Positions 39,603 through 54,110 of a DNA stretch of 64,000 bases are shown here, piece after piece (the stretch's first letter is position 1; each line of letters begins with the position of its first letter). Below the pieces are notes generated by a model. It was not told the DNA's origin and made no database searches. It was given only the letters and a program-made list of their open reading frames with translations. A program made the position numbers and the translations under genes. Source of the DNA: Druceiella hillmani (lineage: Eukaryota; Arthropoda; Insecta; Lepidoptera; Hepialidae); NCBI GenBank assembly GCA_039881145.1, contig JAYKKI010000009.1, positions 8,542,501 through 8,606,500 on the forward strand. The letters are read 5' to 3'.

Positions 39603-42600
39603 TGTCAAGAAGTCTATTTTTCCAGTTGATGATGATGGTAAGTATGTAAAATTTAAAACTCGCAGTTTTTGAGCTCAAATTGCGTATCGCTTATGAAATA
39701 CTAAACCTTAGACGAATGTCATTTGATTGTTAAACCTGCGTTTACTTAGAGCTTATTTCTATTGAATTTCATATCAACAAAAAGTTGGTATAAATAACAA
39801 TATTATCTGAGTACAAAACTCGCTTCCTATCAAATAGATAAACGAACGAACTGAAGTGATGACAAACGTGAGAAGAAATAATGCAATAGATGTTGAATAA
39901 TCGATTTTACGGACTTTACTCAACGGGTCTGACAAGTTACTTTATGTGGATCAACAATGATTTTATTAGTAACTAATTGTGCCTGTGACTTTATTGACGT
40001 GAACGTTTGATAAATTATTTCAATTATTGTAGATTTCACTCTATGTAATTTCATTGAAAAAACGTTTTGTATTCAGGGGTTCTGCTATTGTATCATATAA
40101 ATGCGCTGTATGAAATTGGTTTTGATACTATAACCATAGACGGAATGTAATAGAACATTAAGATGTCGTCTGAAAATATTGGCGACCGACCAAAGCGTAA
40201 AACAATTTTATGGTTTCGTACTGGATATTTCAAGATTTCATTATATTGAATTCCATATTTGGCCTGTATTACGCATACATTAGGAACTATGAAGCTGGGC
40301 ATGTGGGCATGCCTCGCATAGTAAGATTTTAAAGACTTCACGGAATACAATACCAACACCATCATTACTTCGGAATCGTTTAATCGGAAATTTATCACGA
40401 CGAAACTAAAACCAGGGAAGTTTACTGTGTGTAACCAAATTCAGTAAAAAATATGAAAATGGAAAAAATCAAAAATTCTAAATTCCCATTATATTTACTT
40501 ATTTTCATTGATGTTGAAGCCTACTAATTTCAAATAAATTGTAAATAAAAATTAATAATAATACACTATATATTTATTATATTAGTATTATTGTATTACA
40601 TAGCTCTAATACAGTAATAAACAAATATTCACAGGAATCATTGCATAAAATATTCAGAAATTTTTTTAAAATACATTTTGACATATTTCCTTTGTGAAAA
40701 AATTAGAAGACCGAATTTCTCGGAAGAAAAATTCGGCCTGTAATTCTATGGAAACGTCTCGTTATTTACGATTATCTCAATAATATTTTGTTTTCATCAA
40801 AAGAAACTTTAGACATCACCTTAAATATTAATGAACACCAGACAAATGTAAAACTATTCCTTCGGTTTTTTTCTCGATTCAAATTTGACTTCCGACAAGT
40901 GGGAAAGTCAAGACAATTTCAAATTCTAATGATTTTTCTCCAAAATAAAATCTAATGTGATATTTTAAAGTTTCGTCGGAGTTTTAGTCGGAGTCAAAAC
41001 TTCAGAAAACTATTTATGTATATTGAATTTGTTTATTAATTCTTTAATACGTAACTTTTAACAAGTGGTTTGAAGATATTTTCATTAAGTCACTAAATTC
41101 GTTTTTAAAGAAAGTTTTCAAACATAAATTGCTAAGAACGCCCACCATTTCTAATGTTTGGCTACGATTTAACCACGATTTAAAGATAATTGACACATCT
41201 ACTGTAACTGAGTATTTTTAAATAACAGTACCTATCTACCAAAGCACAAGAACGGAAACTCAGCAAGCTATATCGAAAGTACTTAATGAAAAGACTTCGA
41301 AAAAATTGTGATGCGGTCTTTTAGTATAAAAAAAGCAAACTAATTTATTTTCATTACATTGTTTATTTATTTTTATATATAGTTTTAAATTTTATGATTC
41401 CATTCTTATTATCGGATATTATTGTCTATAGAGCGAACTAGCCATACGGTAGAAGCCAGATGAAATATTTGGAGTATGTATTTTATGTACCGTACATCGA
41501 GTGCGTCAAATACTTGGAATATGTGTCACTTTCTGTACCAAATCACTTCCCGTACTAGAATTGATATAACCAATTTTTTTTTTTACATTTAGAGTTTAAT
41601 TGCATTATAATTTCCAACTTTATAACGATTTTTAACAACTTGATTAATTTTTAACGACTCGATCGAAATTACAAAGAATTTTATTTTGCTTGTAATGTGT
41701 GAGAATAATTGTTTGTCACTTGGATGGTATATATAGCAGTGGCATTAAAACTGCTAATGGTAAGACCACTATCGTAAACTTATACATGTAATAAGTAGGG
41801 ATTACCGTCATTGATTAGTGTTTCCATGGGTACATACATGTAAATCAAAATGCATCTTATAAATAAAGTGCGTCTTATAAATGACTATGTCATCAGTCAT
41901 TTTCACGAATGTGAAATGATTTTGATAATTACCAACTTAAACCAACGATGAAATAGAGCAGAATTTGTTAACAAAATTAATCTGTATTTTATAACTTAAA
42001 AGATCAGAAGCATTGCACTGATTTCAATAAGTAAACGAAAGACTTATTGAAATTTCTTTCCTCGTCATAACATATATCAAACATATTTACAACATGTATC
42101 AAACTAAAATAAAATTCAATGCAAACTAAGTATTAAAACTTTTTTGAAAATTTATACGCAATATCCTTAGGAAGAAATATTAAATTACCTTTAAGACAAT
42201 TTATTTGATTTTGAGTCATGAATTGTAGCGAAACCAAAATTACAAATAATATTACAAAGTAACTAATCATTTATTTTCTAAATTATAATCACAAAAATAA
42301 AGTAAGTGAAAATAATTGTAAATAATAATAAAACATAGGGCACCACACAAAACACAAATTTCAAAGTTCAGGATCAAAGGTAATGCCTTTATTGTCATTG
42401 AAGGAATCAATATTCAAACACTTTTGACCAAGTTGATCAATGGGTCAACGAAACGGATTAAAGCAAATGTTAATAATCCCTTAGATGCACGATTGAATTG
42501 TTCATGCCAACTCAACGACCGTCTCTACTACTGACACAATAAAACGTATGACAGAACTTTCTACTCGGCTCGTATTATTAAGGTTTCGAACAGATGCAAT

Positions 42601-45339
42601 AGATGGCATCGGCAGTATGAGGGCGATATGAATTTTGTATTTTCGTGAACTGTGATACGCCTTCAGCCTAAATTCACTTCTGTAAATATTATTGACTCAC
42701 GTTTGACGCTAGAAGCAAATATTATCAATAATATTATTTCGTTAAAGTTCACAAGATTTCAAGAGATTTTCCTTTTATGAAATTTATTTTTACATGATTA
42801 AATGAGAATATCTAATGCTGTGTATTGTCTACGAATAATAAGGATAATATCACGTTAGTATTTAGTAGCAAGTTAAGGGAAATTACATGGTTTTCTGTTA
42901 TATTAATTTTTAAGTCGTGTAATTAGATAAACAGTCATTTGTTAGTAATGAATAGAAATAGATTTCATAAAAGTTTTTCGCAATATATAAGTTTTTCCGT
43001 TATGTGTTTTTTTTCCCAATCGTTTAATTTTAATAAAAAAATGAGCGGATTTCCCCTTTTTCACTTGGTATTATATTATTGAATGAAATATATTGTTTTA
43101 GTTTTTCATATATAAATCACTTAATTAGAATTATGGAAGCGACGAATCTAAAAGTTTAGTCATTTTAAATCGCTGAAAATATTTGACTGTTGAGAACTGA
43201 AAACACAACTATTTATATTTTAATGGTTTATGCCTGCCAAAATAGTTATTACTAATTTTCACACCAACAGTCACAACCCAATCCTCCCTTGATCTATGAA
43301 CATAGTGTGTTTATCAAAGAACTTAACAATGAACGTTTATTATTGACTCGGGACACACACAAGCAGTGCATATAACTGAGCATATGTGAAGCACATTTTT
43401 ACAAAAAAAATATTTTTTTCTGTAAAATCGCAACTTGGAAATCGCTTCTTAGAAATTAATGAGAATTGTCATATAGCTTGGTAACATTTTCTACTTAGTT
43501 TGATGCACAGAACCCTCTGTCCGAACAATTGATATGTTCTTTATTATAACCTGTATATACATGTATATCGTTTAATATCTCAATGCAAACTTCATGAAGT
43601 ACAAACTTAACTACATGTTTATATATTACGACAGATTATACGTGTTGAATAAAAAAAACAAGTTTGAAAAAACGAAATACGATTAAACTTTTCAAGTTAT
43701 TTTTTACCTCATGGAGATAACAAAATTAGTGGGCTGTTTACTAAGGCTCCGCGGCGTAGATCACATGCAAATATTTCATTAGAACCTCGACGATATACAG
43801 ATGTTAGGCCACAATGACGACTTTCATAATACTTTAATTTGCTTCTTTTGTTCCAAAGGGAATGTTTTATAAGCTATCCCAAGGCTGACATTGCTCCGGG
43901 CGAGCGGGTTGGGAAATTTTTTTTCATATAATAATTTTCTAGATAGAATTCAGAATTAAAATTGAAACAAAGACGAGTTAATAACGATGTTTTATGAGGT
44001 TACCACCTTCAATTCCATAGTTGATATTTTATTTTAAAAGATGAGTTTTAATACATCCTAATATTCCAGACATTAAAAATAAGCGGATGCACAGGACAGT
44101 GCAGCTTATAATAATATAAATTTAGGAGGACCATAAATGTATATCCTTACCAACTAGTTGGTATATGCATAATCTTTAGACAAAAAGAGTTATACATTTT
44201 ATCAGTACGAACACAAAGGCAATACAAAGACCTTACAAGAAATATTTTAGCCCTAATTATAATTCAATGGAGGTATATTAAATTTCATTATATAAATATT
44301 AAGTTGAAACTAGAAATTACTCTAACTTTATATTTGGTCTCAGTTGCATATAATGATAACCTGCCCTAATTCTTAATATATATTAATAAAAAGAAAGTCA
44401 TGATCATGAGAAATTATTTAATTTTGTTATAGAATAAATTAAAAATATTTTTATTTATTCAATACACCCTTTATACAAGAATATCGTATTTATGAGTAAT
44501 ATTATTAGTAACATAATCAATAATAGCTCAGAAGAGAACGCTAGAAAAATAGAGCGGCATATGTGCATTGCGAAAATAAACATAATTATCATCATATTTA
44601 ACAGAGTCAAATATTAAATTAACTGCCATATAATTTAAAAATACTTGTACTAATTTGAAACTGCTATAAACTTTGTTAGGAAGTATCCACTGAGAATTCC
44701 TAAAATTATTTGAATAGTTGAATAAGTATAAAGAAAAATTACAAAAATTGCATCTAACTTTGTAATGAAAATTAACAGACTTGGAATAATCGTGTTCCTG
44801 TATATTATAGGAGTTTCTTATATTAGTCAATGAAATTACAGGCTATTCCATTATTAAGAAAGCAAAGAAACAGGCGAATTGGTCAAAGGTGTGACAATAA
44901 AGTCATTGTAAAACTAGAATTGAAATTATTATCCAATCGGCTTCCGATGAAATTAGAGAAATCACCTATAAAAATTAAGAGTCAAATAACAATTTTGTTG
45001 TTTGCTTTTGAAGGATTTTGGGAAATAGTAAAGTATTAAGTAGCTCGTACATATGTTCAATTATGAAATGTTTCATATAAGTTTAAAATAATATACGAGT
45101 GTCGAATATATTTAAGGTGCATACTTATCGCGATTTTTTTAAAATAAAAAACAGAAAGAAATGTTCTGCCCAGAAATCACACTCTGTTGCTGCGACACAT
45201 TATAATGATGAAAACAAAAGATAATTTTTAAAATTAAAACCAAATTTCGTATCAGATGTCTGTCTTATCTTTGTTAGGCAATGAATAAAAATAAAAAATG
45301 TCGAGTATGAAGAAATCTTAATAAAAGAAATATTAATTA
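39603..45339. other. AT-rich stretch, no gene recognised
   Basis: Includes an 8-bp-stem hairpin at 40,711-40,736 (CCGAATTT/AAATTCGG) and the GC-richer island at 43,741-43,920. Minus-strand frames of 100-101 codons (40,093-40,398 and 44,528-44,830) have no recognisable motif. Confidence 0.55.
43741..43920. other. GC-richer non-coding island
   Basis: Non-repetitive, GC-richer 180-base patch with 'ctccgcggcgtagatcacat', an octamer-like 'atgcaaat', a Sox-like 'cttttgttcc' and 'attgctccgggcgagcgggt'. No open frame. Candidate regulatory element by composition only. Confidence 0.3.
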
Positions 45340-45869
45340 TGTCCAACAATTTTACGTCATAAAATCAAGACCAGAGTGATAGAACCAGAAGGTAGTAGTA
45401 GGTTTGTTATTTAAAAAGATACTCCATAAATAAAAGCACAACCTGCATTTGGTTATTGAACAATATCCGTACTCAAGTTTGAATTTAATTTACAATGTCG
45501 TCTCTTTCTAATTTACTCCAGTATATATCTTAATGGGTCTGCAAACTTGAAATGTGGAATATGGAGTATGAAAATAACTTTATGAAATAAATATCAAGTT
45601 ACGTGCAATGTTATAAAATCAAAACTACAGTAACAGTACCGTTGTGGTATTTTATTTTATTAAAGCAACTGTGTACGTTTTCACAAATAAAAGTACATAT
45701 CTGTATTATTGAATAATATCAGTACTGAAGTAAGATATTTCATTTACAATATCTTGTTATTCCTGCTGCGCTTTTGAAATCTTATCGTGAATGTAGATCA
45801 TAATGGATGTGCAAACATGAGTGCTAGTTGTTTTTGCAGAAATTCCTATAACAATAGTATCACTTATTA
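45340..45869. repeat. Diverged tandem duplication, unit about 265 bp
   Basis: Unit 1 is about 45,340-45,604 and unit 2 about 45,605-45,869. Matching landmarks in the same order are 'cataaaatcaa'/'tataaaatcaa', 'aaataaaagcaca'/'aaataaaagtaca', 'attgaacaatatccgtact'/'attgaataatatcagtact', 'atttacaatgtc'/'atttacaatatc' and 'gggtctgcaaac'/'ggatgtgcaaac'. Strongly diverged, so old. Confidence 0.75.
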
Positions 45870-47960
45870 CGTGATCTGACAATTAGGTCTTGGCGTTGCA
45901 CTTTGCTATATATTTGGTTTCAAGTGTCGTTTTCCCAATAGCAAGTCATATCGAATACACGCAAAATATCTGGTAATGATAAATTATAACTTACGTCGTC
46001 TTGGTGATATTCTTTCAGGTGGGAAAACGAAACAATGGGGCTGATATTATTTACGACGTAATGTAAATCTGACTCGTAAACGTCGAATCACTATTTTCCA
46101 ATTGTTATCACGTCAGTATTGCAACATCAATAATACTGATTTTTTCACTCTTGGGTAATTTCCAAAAACGGTTCTTTTATTTATTTACTATCTGGTATTG
46201 TTTTATTTCACTCATGTTTAAATTCATTCATATATATTCATTTCTAATAAATACTTACTTTTTACGCATTTGTAAGAAACAATTTTATGTGTTTCATCTC
46301 CATAATTAACTATAAAAAGCACGGTACATACATACCGCAAGAAAAATATGTTAATTTGCTAATATAAATGTAATTGCAAAAAAATATTCGTGGAAAAATG
46401 ATTATCCAAAGATGGCAAAAGATTATCGTAATCGTATTTTATAATCACACTTTATTTTTAATTTGTATTAAACGATCGGAAAAAAATTATATAACCTTGG
46501 TTAATACTTACCAACACGGATGTTAATTATATGCAAAAATATTAAAATTAAGACACATTCACTTTCATTGCTAACTTTGCAAAGGACTAATTGTAAAACC
46601 TTACAGAGTTATTCTTCCGAGACTGACATTTTCACATAAGAAATATATTGTTGAAGTTTTTGTTTAAACGACAATATTCCAAAATAAAATATATAATGAA
46701 TGAAAGGCTCTAAAAGTATATAAGTGTTAACATTATTTTTTAAACAATGTTAGCTCGGCGTCGTGGATACATAGGTCACAATAAGGGTAACAGGTATAAG
46801 TTTGTGGCAAGATATAACAATTTGTAATCACACTGCTATGCATACCAACCAAGTGTTATAAAAAATATTTTCACAAATTACAAACGAATTATACTGCATC
46901 ATATTGTCTATCAGGTGATTAAACTCTTTAACACCGTGATAAAATGGGGAATTCCAATGTAAATCGGTTCTAACTACAGATATTACAAAATAGTAATACA
47001 TATTTAAATACAGAAAGTAATTAGACACACAGAGTGAAAGATTTTTTTTGAACAGGACTCAAAATAAATACTCCAAGCTATTGAGATGGTTTCTAATCCA
47101 TCGTAGAACTAAAGACACAGAATATAAAAACGGAATGGAAAAATGTTTAAAAAATATATAAAAAAATAAGAATTATAATGCAAATAAATTCAGTTCGCTA
47201 ATTTTTGGTACCAAAAGACCGCATTAGATATTTTCCAAACTCTTTTAAATTAGAGCTACCGATATAGCATGCTGAGTTTTCTTTTCTGCAATTTGGTTTT
47301 CGTATGTCAGGCTCTAAATGGGTAAACTAGCAATGAAAGTATAGTAAATTTATGTCGTAATAACAATTAATAATTACAAATAATTAAAATTAATTTTTCA
47401 GGTAAAATATTAAATAAAATTAACATTAATTTTATTTAATTACAAAATAATTAGTAAAGTTTAATGAAGGGGCAAAAAATATTTTTGATTTTAAAATAAT
47501 TAACTTAAAAAATTTAAGAATCCAGGAAGTTCATTATCACATTTAGCGAATAGTATGTATTTCTAGTTTTATTTGAACGGTTTCAATTATTTGAACATGA
47601 ACCAATTCAAACGTTTTTTTTAAAATCAATGCATTGGCAAAAGCCACTTTTCTCGCAAGCACTCGGAAAAATGTCAGCAAGGTCCTAAAACCAGAGACAT
47701 ACTAATATAAAATTAGTTTACTTGTTTATATTTACTTTTTCACATGTAATCCAAAAATACACTTAATAAAGAAGATATTAATTATCTTTTCGAGTTTGTT
47801 TACTATCATAAAAATTGCATCGAAAAAATAATGAAATATAATTTCGTTTAATGTCACGAGTTAAACTTCAACATGTACACATCATCTGAAAATGCATATG
47901 ATACTATTCCAGCTGAACTTTATTACTCATATGAATTAATAGGAAATCATATATTTAAAT
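45870..47960. other. AT-rich stretch before the right duplication copy
   Basis: No coding segment or known repeat, apart from the palindrome at 47,409-47,440. A patch at 46,750-46,770 ('gctcggcgtcgtggatacat') is slightly GC-richer. Confidence 0.55.
47409..47440. repeat. Near-perfect AT palindrome
   Basis: Arms 47,409-47,423 (ATTAAATAAAATTAA) and 47,426-47,440 are exact reverse complements separated by CA. Able to extrude as a cruciform. Confidence 0.9.
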
Positions 47961-48017
47961 GCAAATTTTAGTTATCCACTTGTATTCTATTACTAATTTT
48001 TAAGTGTTTCATTGCAG

Positions 48018-49221
48018 TAGTTTTTCCGAACAGTATGGCTTCATCCGCTGCATGAAGGATGTATTAGAGGCTGGAGTAAAATTCAGTTGATTTTCAAATT
48101 CATCGACTTCTCATTATCATCGTAAATTGCATCCAGACAAATCATACCACTTGTTACAAAAAGATGAATTTGATACCATTACTTTTTATTCACAACTTAC
48201 AACTTTTAAACTGCGAATAATCGTCAGGAATATGAAACTATTCGCAGGTTTACACCGTCAGACTTTTGCTTGCTTACAAATGTTTACTTTGCTTTTTACT
48301 ACGCGAATGGGTTAACTTTTTTTTCATTTTTATAACTAATCCAACAAGCAATTATAATTTAAAAACAAAAAAAGAAGTGTTTATTGTTTATATGGTCATT
48401 TTTTTTTACTTTTTGGAGATATCAGATTTAAATTTTCTTAGTGTGTCTTCGTATATATGTCATTTGGTCTCTTAATTATAGAGAAATTTTAAAATACTTA
48501 TCCTATTATGCCCTTTTATATATCACAGCCTACACCTCAATTGTTATAAGATGCAAAACAGAAAAAAGGACTGGCAAATAGAATATATTTAAGAATTTTT
48601 GTAGTTCACGATATAATAGCACTTTACCCTAATACATTTCTTATAAATTACAAATTACGTTTGATAAATTATAAAGCGTGAAACTAGCAATGCAAGCGTT
48701 GTAATGGAATGGAAGCTGTATAATGAAGCTGGAATATGGTGAAAAGTTATTTCGACTTTAATTTTATATAAATATTGTAATTAACATTTTCTTTCCAGAG
48801 TAAAAATTCACATCTTTTATTTAAACCCATATTTTGTTTCATATATTCAATTTCAGCTGATGCATTTTTAAATTTTTTGTAATTAAAATAATTTTAATTT
48901 TATTTGTGACTTTTCGCGTCCTTTCAATAATTGCATATAATACATCGTTGTCTTATTATATGTCTCAATTTATGTATTATTATCTGTGTGTAATATTAGT
49001 TCATCTGAATACAGAAGAACAAATAACCAATGGTGCTTTATACTGGGCTAATTGGAAGTCGTTAAGACGCAAAAGACATTTTTGTTAATACATATATAAC
49101 TTTTATGGTTCCCGAATTATACTACGCCTTTTTCAATGAAAATATGTTTAAGATAGCATTCATAATTATCAGAATTACTCTCTTTATTGTCGACTTCAAA
49201 AGCCAGAAGCTCACTTTATGA
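48018..49221 (+). pseudogene. Odorant-receptor-like remnant, right copy
   Basis: Duplicate of 54-1,270. After acceptor-like 'gtttcattgcag' one frame runs SFSEQYGFIRCMKDVLEAG..., an in-frame TGA at 48,088-48,090, then 75 further open codons ('YHLLQKDEFDTITFYSQL', 'FKLRIIVRNMKLFAGLHR') to TAA at about 48,313. The left copy has more stops here. The C-terminal block (from 48,900) keeps 'EEQITNGALYWANW' but is cut by a one-base indel giving TAA just after 'RRKRHFC'. Past it the frame resumes with 'TFMVPELYYAFFNEN' to TGA at 49,219-49,221. The two copies carry different lesions, so both are probably dead. Confidence 0.4.
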
Positions 49222-51600
49222 AATACATTTGGTCATTAACCATTACCCCCTATTTAAAGAAAATTTAACAATAAATATTGTATATAATTATTCAGGTGTT
49301 GCTTTATAAAATTGAAGCAGGAATAACAGCACTTTAAAATAATATAATACATAAGCACCATCAAAGCTGTTAATAGATGTGTCATTTAACTAATACATTT
49401 TTACATAAGTAAGATTAAATGACAAATATGTATTCAAAGTTATCCATGGAGGAACTATTACGGTGAGTTAATAATCTGCTTCCGTTAGGATTATTTTTAA
49501 AATGGTCATAAAATTAACACTATCAAACTAATATAAAGCCAAGGGCAGGCCTATTTTATGTACTCTGTAATTCCGATATACAATTATGTTGCTGGTGGCT
49601 AATAAATGTAATATTTTTCAAATTCAGAACTTGAATAAATATGCAAAAAAGATAAACGATAAGTTGATAATATTATTTAAGTGTATAATAGCATATTACA
49701 CAGCACTGAAACATGACCTTATCGCGCCCAGTTAAGACTGTACCTTAGAGTTTATCTTATAAAACTTTCTTCTCTGAGTGCATAGTAGCCTTTTATTACC
49801 ATGTATATGATATAACCTTGCGGAGAAACGTGATTATGAAATTCACAAATAATTGAAAAAAAACTTTATCAGATTTCGTAAAAACATGATTCAGATTTCG
49901 AAGCGAAACCTCAACACATATAGCTAGATCCTGAGTTTTTTTACGTTAAAATATATTCGCAAATAAACTCTACTGGTACACCAAGTAAGGTGTATCATAA
50001 AAACAATAGTGAAATTCTCGCAACAGAAGCAAAAGGACGAAACGTGTTTTTCAAAATTATGTTTATTAATTTTTGCGTAAATTTGTAACGACTGCAAGGT
50101 CATATTACATTAATTTATTTAAAAAATAACACAGGAGAATATGAATTACTGAAACTATTACGTTTTTAAATATAAAAAAGTTTGAGATAAAATGTTCGGG
50201 TTTCGAAAATATCGACTTCCATCCAAATTAATCAGACTTAGGACCCTGTACTTTTATTTATCGAAATTAAGACAACATATCCAGAGAACCGAAACGTAAT
50301 ATTAATAAGGAGACTTCTGTAGATGAGATTTTGAAGTCTCTGAAGATTTTGAAGAAGATTTGAAGTAAAATATTTTTTCTGCAAGGAATAAAACCGTGAG
50401 AAACTATTCCAACATATATTAAATTAGAAGGATACCTAAAAAAATATTACTGAGAGTCAATTACTCAAAGGATCCACATACGTACACGCATGTGTTTGTG
50501 TAGGCGTTAGAAGCAGAAGCTGATTGTGTTTGTTTAGTTTGTTAATTCCTCTGCATATATATGTATATTATAAACACGTAAGCACAGCTACATACAAATC
50601 CACAAACGCGTGTTATTCAAATTTTTCTAAACGTGGTTGCTCTTGCTGCAAAGCTTATATTTTTTTAGAAATTAACTTCTTACTACTTCTTTAATATAAG
50701 CTGGCCATAAAATAAATAAACCTCTACCTAAAGAGCAAACGGTGGTTGGATTTTATTACGGATTTAATTTCATCGAAATGAAACTCATTTTTAATAGCGT
50801 TAACATTTCCTATCTGGATTCAACCTGCTCGCCTCTCGATATGAAATATTTATATAATTATACGTTACGCTCGAGAATATCTGGTTTATTTGAAAGATTA
50901 ATTCACATTCAATGACTCAACTTTGATCGCGTTTCAGTTCACCTTCATTAAAGTGGCGGCTAAAAGAATGTCTGCCCATTCTAATTAATTCATTATTTTC
51001 TATGAAGTCACACTTCATTCACTTTTATGAGACATGTCTTCGAAGCGACTTCCTTTGATGAATGTTGCATTATAATATAATAACAACCGAAGCAGAATGA
51101 CCCTTTTTTTCTTTTTAATAATTTTTCATTAAGGATGTATAAAATAATAAGACATCGTCTTAAACATAAAAACACCATAATTTACAATCACTATTATTTC
51201 ACTGTTCACTGAGATACCCATTGATATAATGCCTTTAATTTTGGTAACGGCTTATATAAATTATGGAAAATCTAGAGTAGTGAAGTTTCTCTCACTGACC
51301 ACATAAAACACTTTTTAAGTTTAATAAACTTGTTCAGTAGGAGTTTAACTCGCACCACGAGGATTCCGTAAACATTAGGTACTTATCAATATTGCGGCGT
51401 ACACTGTAATTCTGTAACATTATTTACAAACCTTAATATTATTTCTCACCATGTAAATATATAAATATATTGACTTGTATATATTTCAAAGACTTCATAA
51501 ACACACAATACGTAGTTATTTTTGCACCTGTTTTAAGATATATATAAGTATAGAGATTCTCTGATGTATGTTCACTACTATATGTCATAAGTTTGTCCAT

Positions 51601-51876
51601 ATATTACTCGTAAAGGAGTGGAGTATTGGAGGCTTTTTAACTGTCTGTATGATTTTTCTTTTAATATTGTTATATTTATTACCGTTGCAAATACTTTCCT
51701 TATGTTTGAAAATAGCGGTTTAACTAAAAAGGGGCAGGACACGTAACTCTAAAAAAAATTATCACTTTAAAACTTATTGTAGATTTAATGTAAACGCATT
51801 GAAAATTTATGACAAACTGCAATATTTTAGAAAGACCTGTTCAACAATATCCTACAAAATTCGGTACGCAAATAAA
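51601..51876. other. ~276-bp block absent from left copy
   Basis: Lies between 'gtttgtccat' and 'taaaaaattg', which are adjacent in the left copy (about 3,620). Begins 'atattactcgtaaaggagtg', ends 'attcggtacgcaaa'. No clear target-site duplication or terminal inverted repeat, so it could be an insertion here or a deletion on the left. No coding sense. Confidence 0.8.
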
Positions 51877-52626
51877 AAATTGGTCCATTTTTATATGTAG
51901 TGGAGGTACATCACAAAGATTTTGTTTCAAAGACTTTATTTCGTAGTTCTATATGCGCTATAAATTTGCAAAACCATGCCAAAAATGGCCTTTCTGCACT
52001 AAGAGTCTGAGTAAAACAACTGTGACCTACAGCCGAACATAAAGGAACTCGGAGTATTCCCAGTTTGGCTACAAAATCTCTAATAAAAAAACAAGTACTT
52101 TTTATCAAGGATTCGAAGGGAAATGCGTTATAAAAATTAAGAGTAAACTTACTGTGTGGACGACTGCTGTACTCGTATATATCACGACAAAATATTTATT
52201 TTACTCTAGTTCACATCTTATTTTAGGTTTAAGGAAAAAATTGCGCTATTTTATTAATTTAACGAACAATAAATTTATATAACAACAAGACTGTGTTTTA
52301 ACAGAATAGTCTTAAATTAATTAATGACTAGATTTAAAAAAATTATTAGTTATTTGCTCTATACGTCCATAACATAAATGCCATGCGTATAAAATTAAAA
52401 AGAAATTTATTAGATAAACGGTGATTAGGCTCATTTATAATGGTAATAAATGGACCAATAAGTGTTATCTGCCAAAAATATTTCCTGTCGCCCTAACCTA
52501 TAATTTTAACCAATAGAATAAATCAACATTAAAATCTTTAGTAATTATAAGTTTTGGGGAAAATTATTATTAAACCTCGTTTTTCACATGTATAACTTAT
52601 ACCGTTTCCTTTAGTTAAAATAACGT

Positions 52627-52628
<2 letters not shown>

Positions 52629-52699
<71 letters not shown>

Positions 52700-52736
52700 T
52701 ATATATATACACACATATATATATATATATATATAT
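52629..52736. repeat. Expanded TA/CA microsatellite
   Basis: About 108 bases, mostly (TA)n with two (CA)n blocks, at the position where the left copy has only about 12 bases. Confidence 0.95.
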
Positions 52737-54110
52737 TAAAATATTGAACTTGAAAATTCACTTTCAAAATTCAGACTATAATATATAGCGTAAGTGTTAT
52801 TAGCAGCAATAACCATTCGAGTTTAGAAGACTTATCAAGTTTGACATATAAAAGTGCAATGAATAATTTGACCGTAAAACTTCACAGACTTAGTAATGAA
52901 CTAGACGTTAACTGGTAAAACCTCTTCGAAGATGACCATACGTACGTAGTGTACGTTGATTTACTCTGTACGTACCTGAATATAGTATTATACAAGAAAG
53001 TATTTCTCTAGTTGCCTTTGAAGTAGTTATATAATATCATCCAGGAAGTTGTTCTCTATTTAACAGTTCATTAAGTAAGTAGCGCACGATGGATAAATAT
53101 CGAATCAATCGGACTTCCGCCCACTCATATTCAAGCTCTGATTGTGTAGTGTTGCGATAATAAATAAAGTCGCTTATTTGTAATTACTTTAAACGACCAG
53201 TTGATCATAAAATATTGCTAATTATCGAAAAAATCACCGTGAATTCTATTTAAATATTAGTAATTAATTCTTAACACAAATTACGTAGATTTGTTGATTT
53301 CTTGCGTCTTCCCTTTCTGACAGTTTCTTTTATTATTCCGTAGTTAATAGGCAAAAGGCCTATACAGAGTCAGGTAAATAACACTGAGTTTACAGTGACA
53401 AAAAGTTTTTTCCACTTAGTATCAATTGAACGATGAATTTCGTGGAGTGTACTTAGGTTAGATTCGTCTATTTTGTGATAATATGCAAATATTATTCACC
53501 TTCAATCGAAATCAGACTTAAATAAACAAAATCTATTTGATAAGTATTGCACTTGAATTAATAAATTAATAGAAATTGACGGAAGTAATTTTGAAATAGC
53601 CACATAACCAAGTTATCAGAAGCAGTGAACAATAATGTGAATATTTACAAATAGTTGAAACGAAATACTCAATATTGATAATTTTTTAAAATGTTTGTGT
53701 TTATCTAAATGTGCACGGAACCTTTATAGCGCAAGCTTTACTCATAATTGACAAGTTTATTATGATTTGACAAGGATATTAAATGAAAACATAAAATTAT
53801 TTTCTTAATTCACTTTCAATCAGATAGTATATTTCTTTGTACCCCTGTACATAATGTCCAAACCTAAATTAATATTCGAGGAGCAAAATTGTAAAAAAGT
53901 CAGTTGAAACTGATATTTGCAACAATTTAATGATGGCTAAACTATAAATTATTCAATGGTAGTGCATACCTAGAAAAGTTTTAGAATGTAATTTCAGTAT
54001 TCATATGATTGTCACGGAAAATTTATAAAAATATCAAGGAAAAGACGCACGCATTTTTGAATTTGAAATTTCCGTAGTAAATTTAATTATGTGCGAACTC
54101 TATAATAAAT

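Noticed and set aside
40093..40398. 101-codon minus-strand frame after an acceptor-like 'tggttttag'
   Set aside because: No recognisable domain. In 64 kb of sequence this AT-rich about one frame of this length is expected by chance.
44528..44830. 100-codon minus-strand frame
   Set aside because: Asn/Tyr/Phe-rich chance composition, no motif, no splice context.
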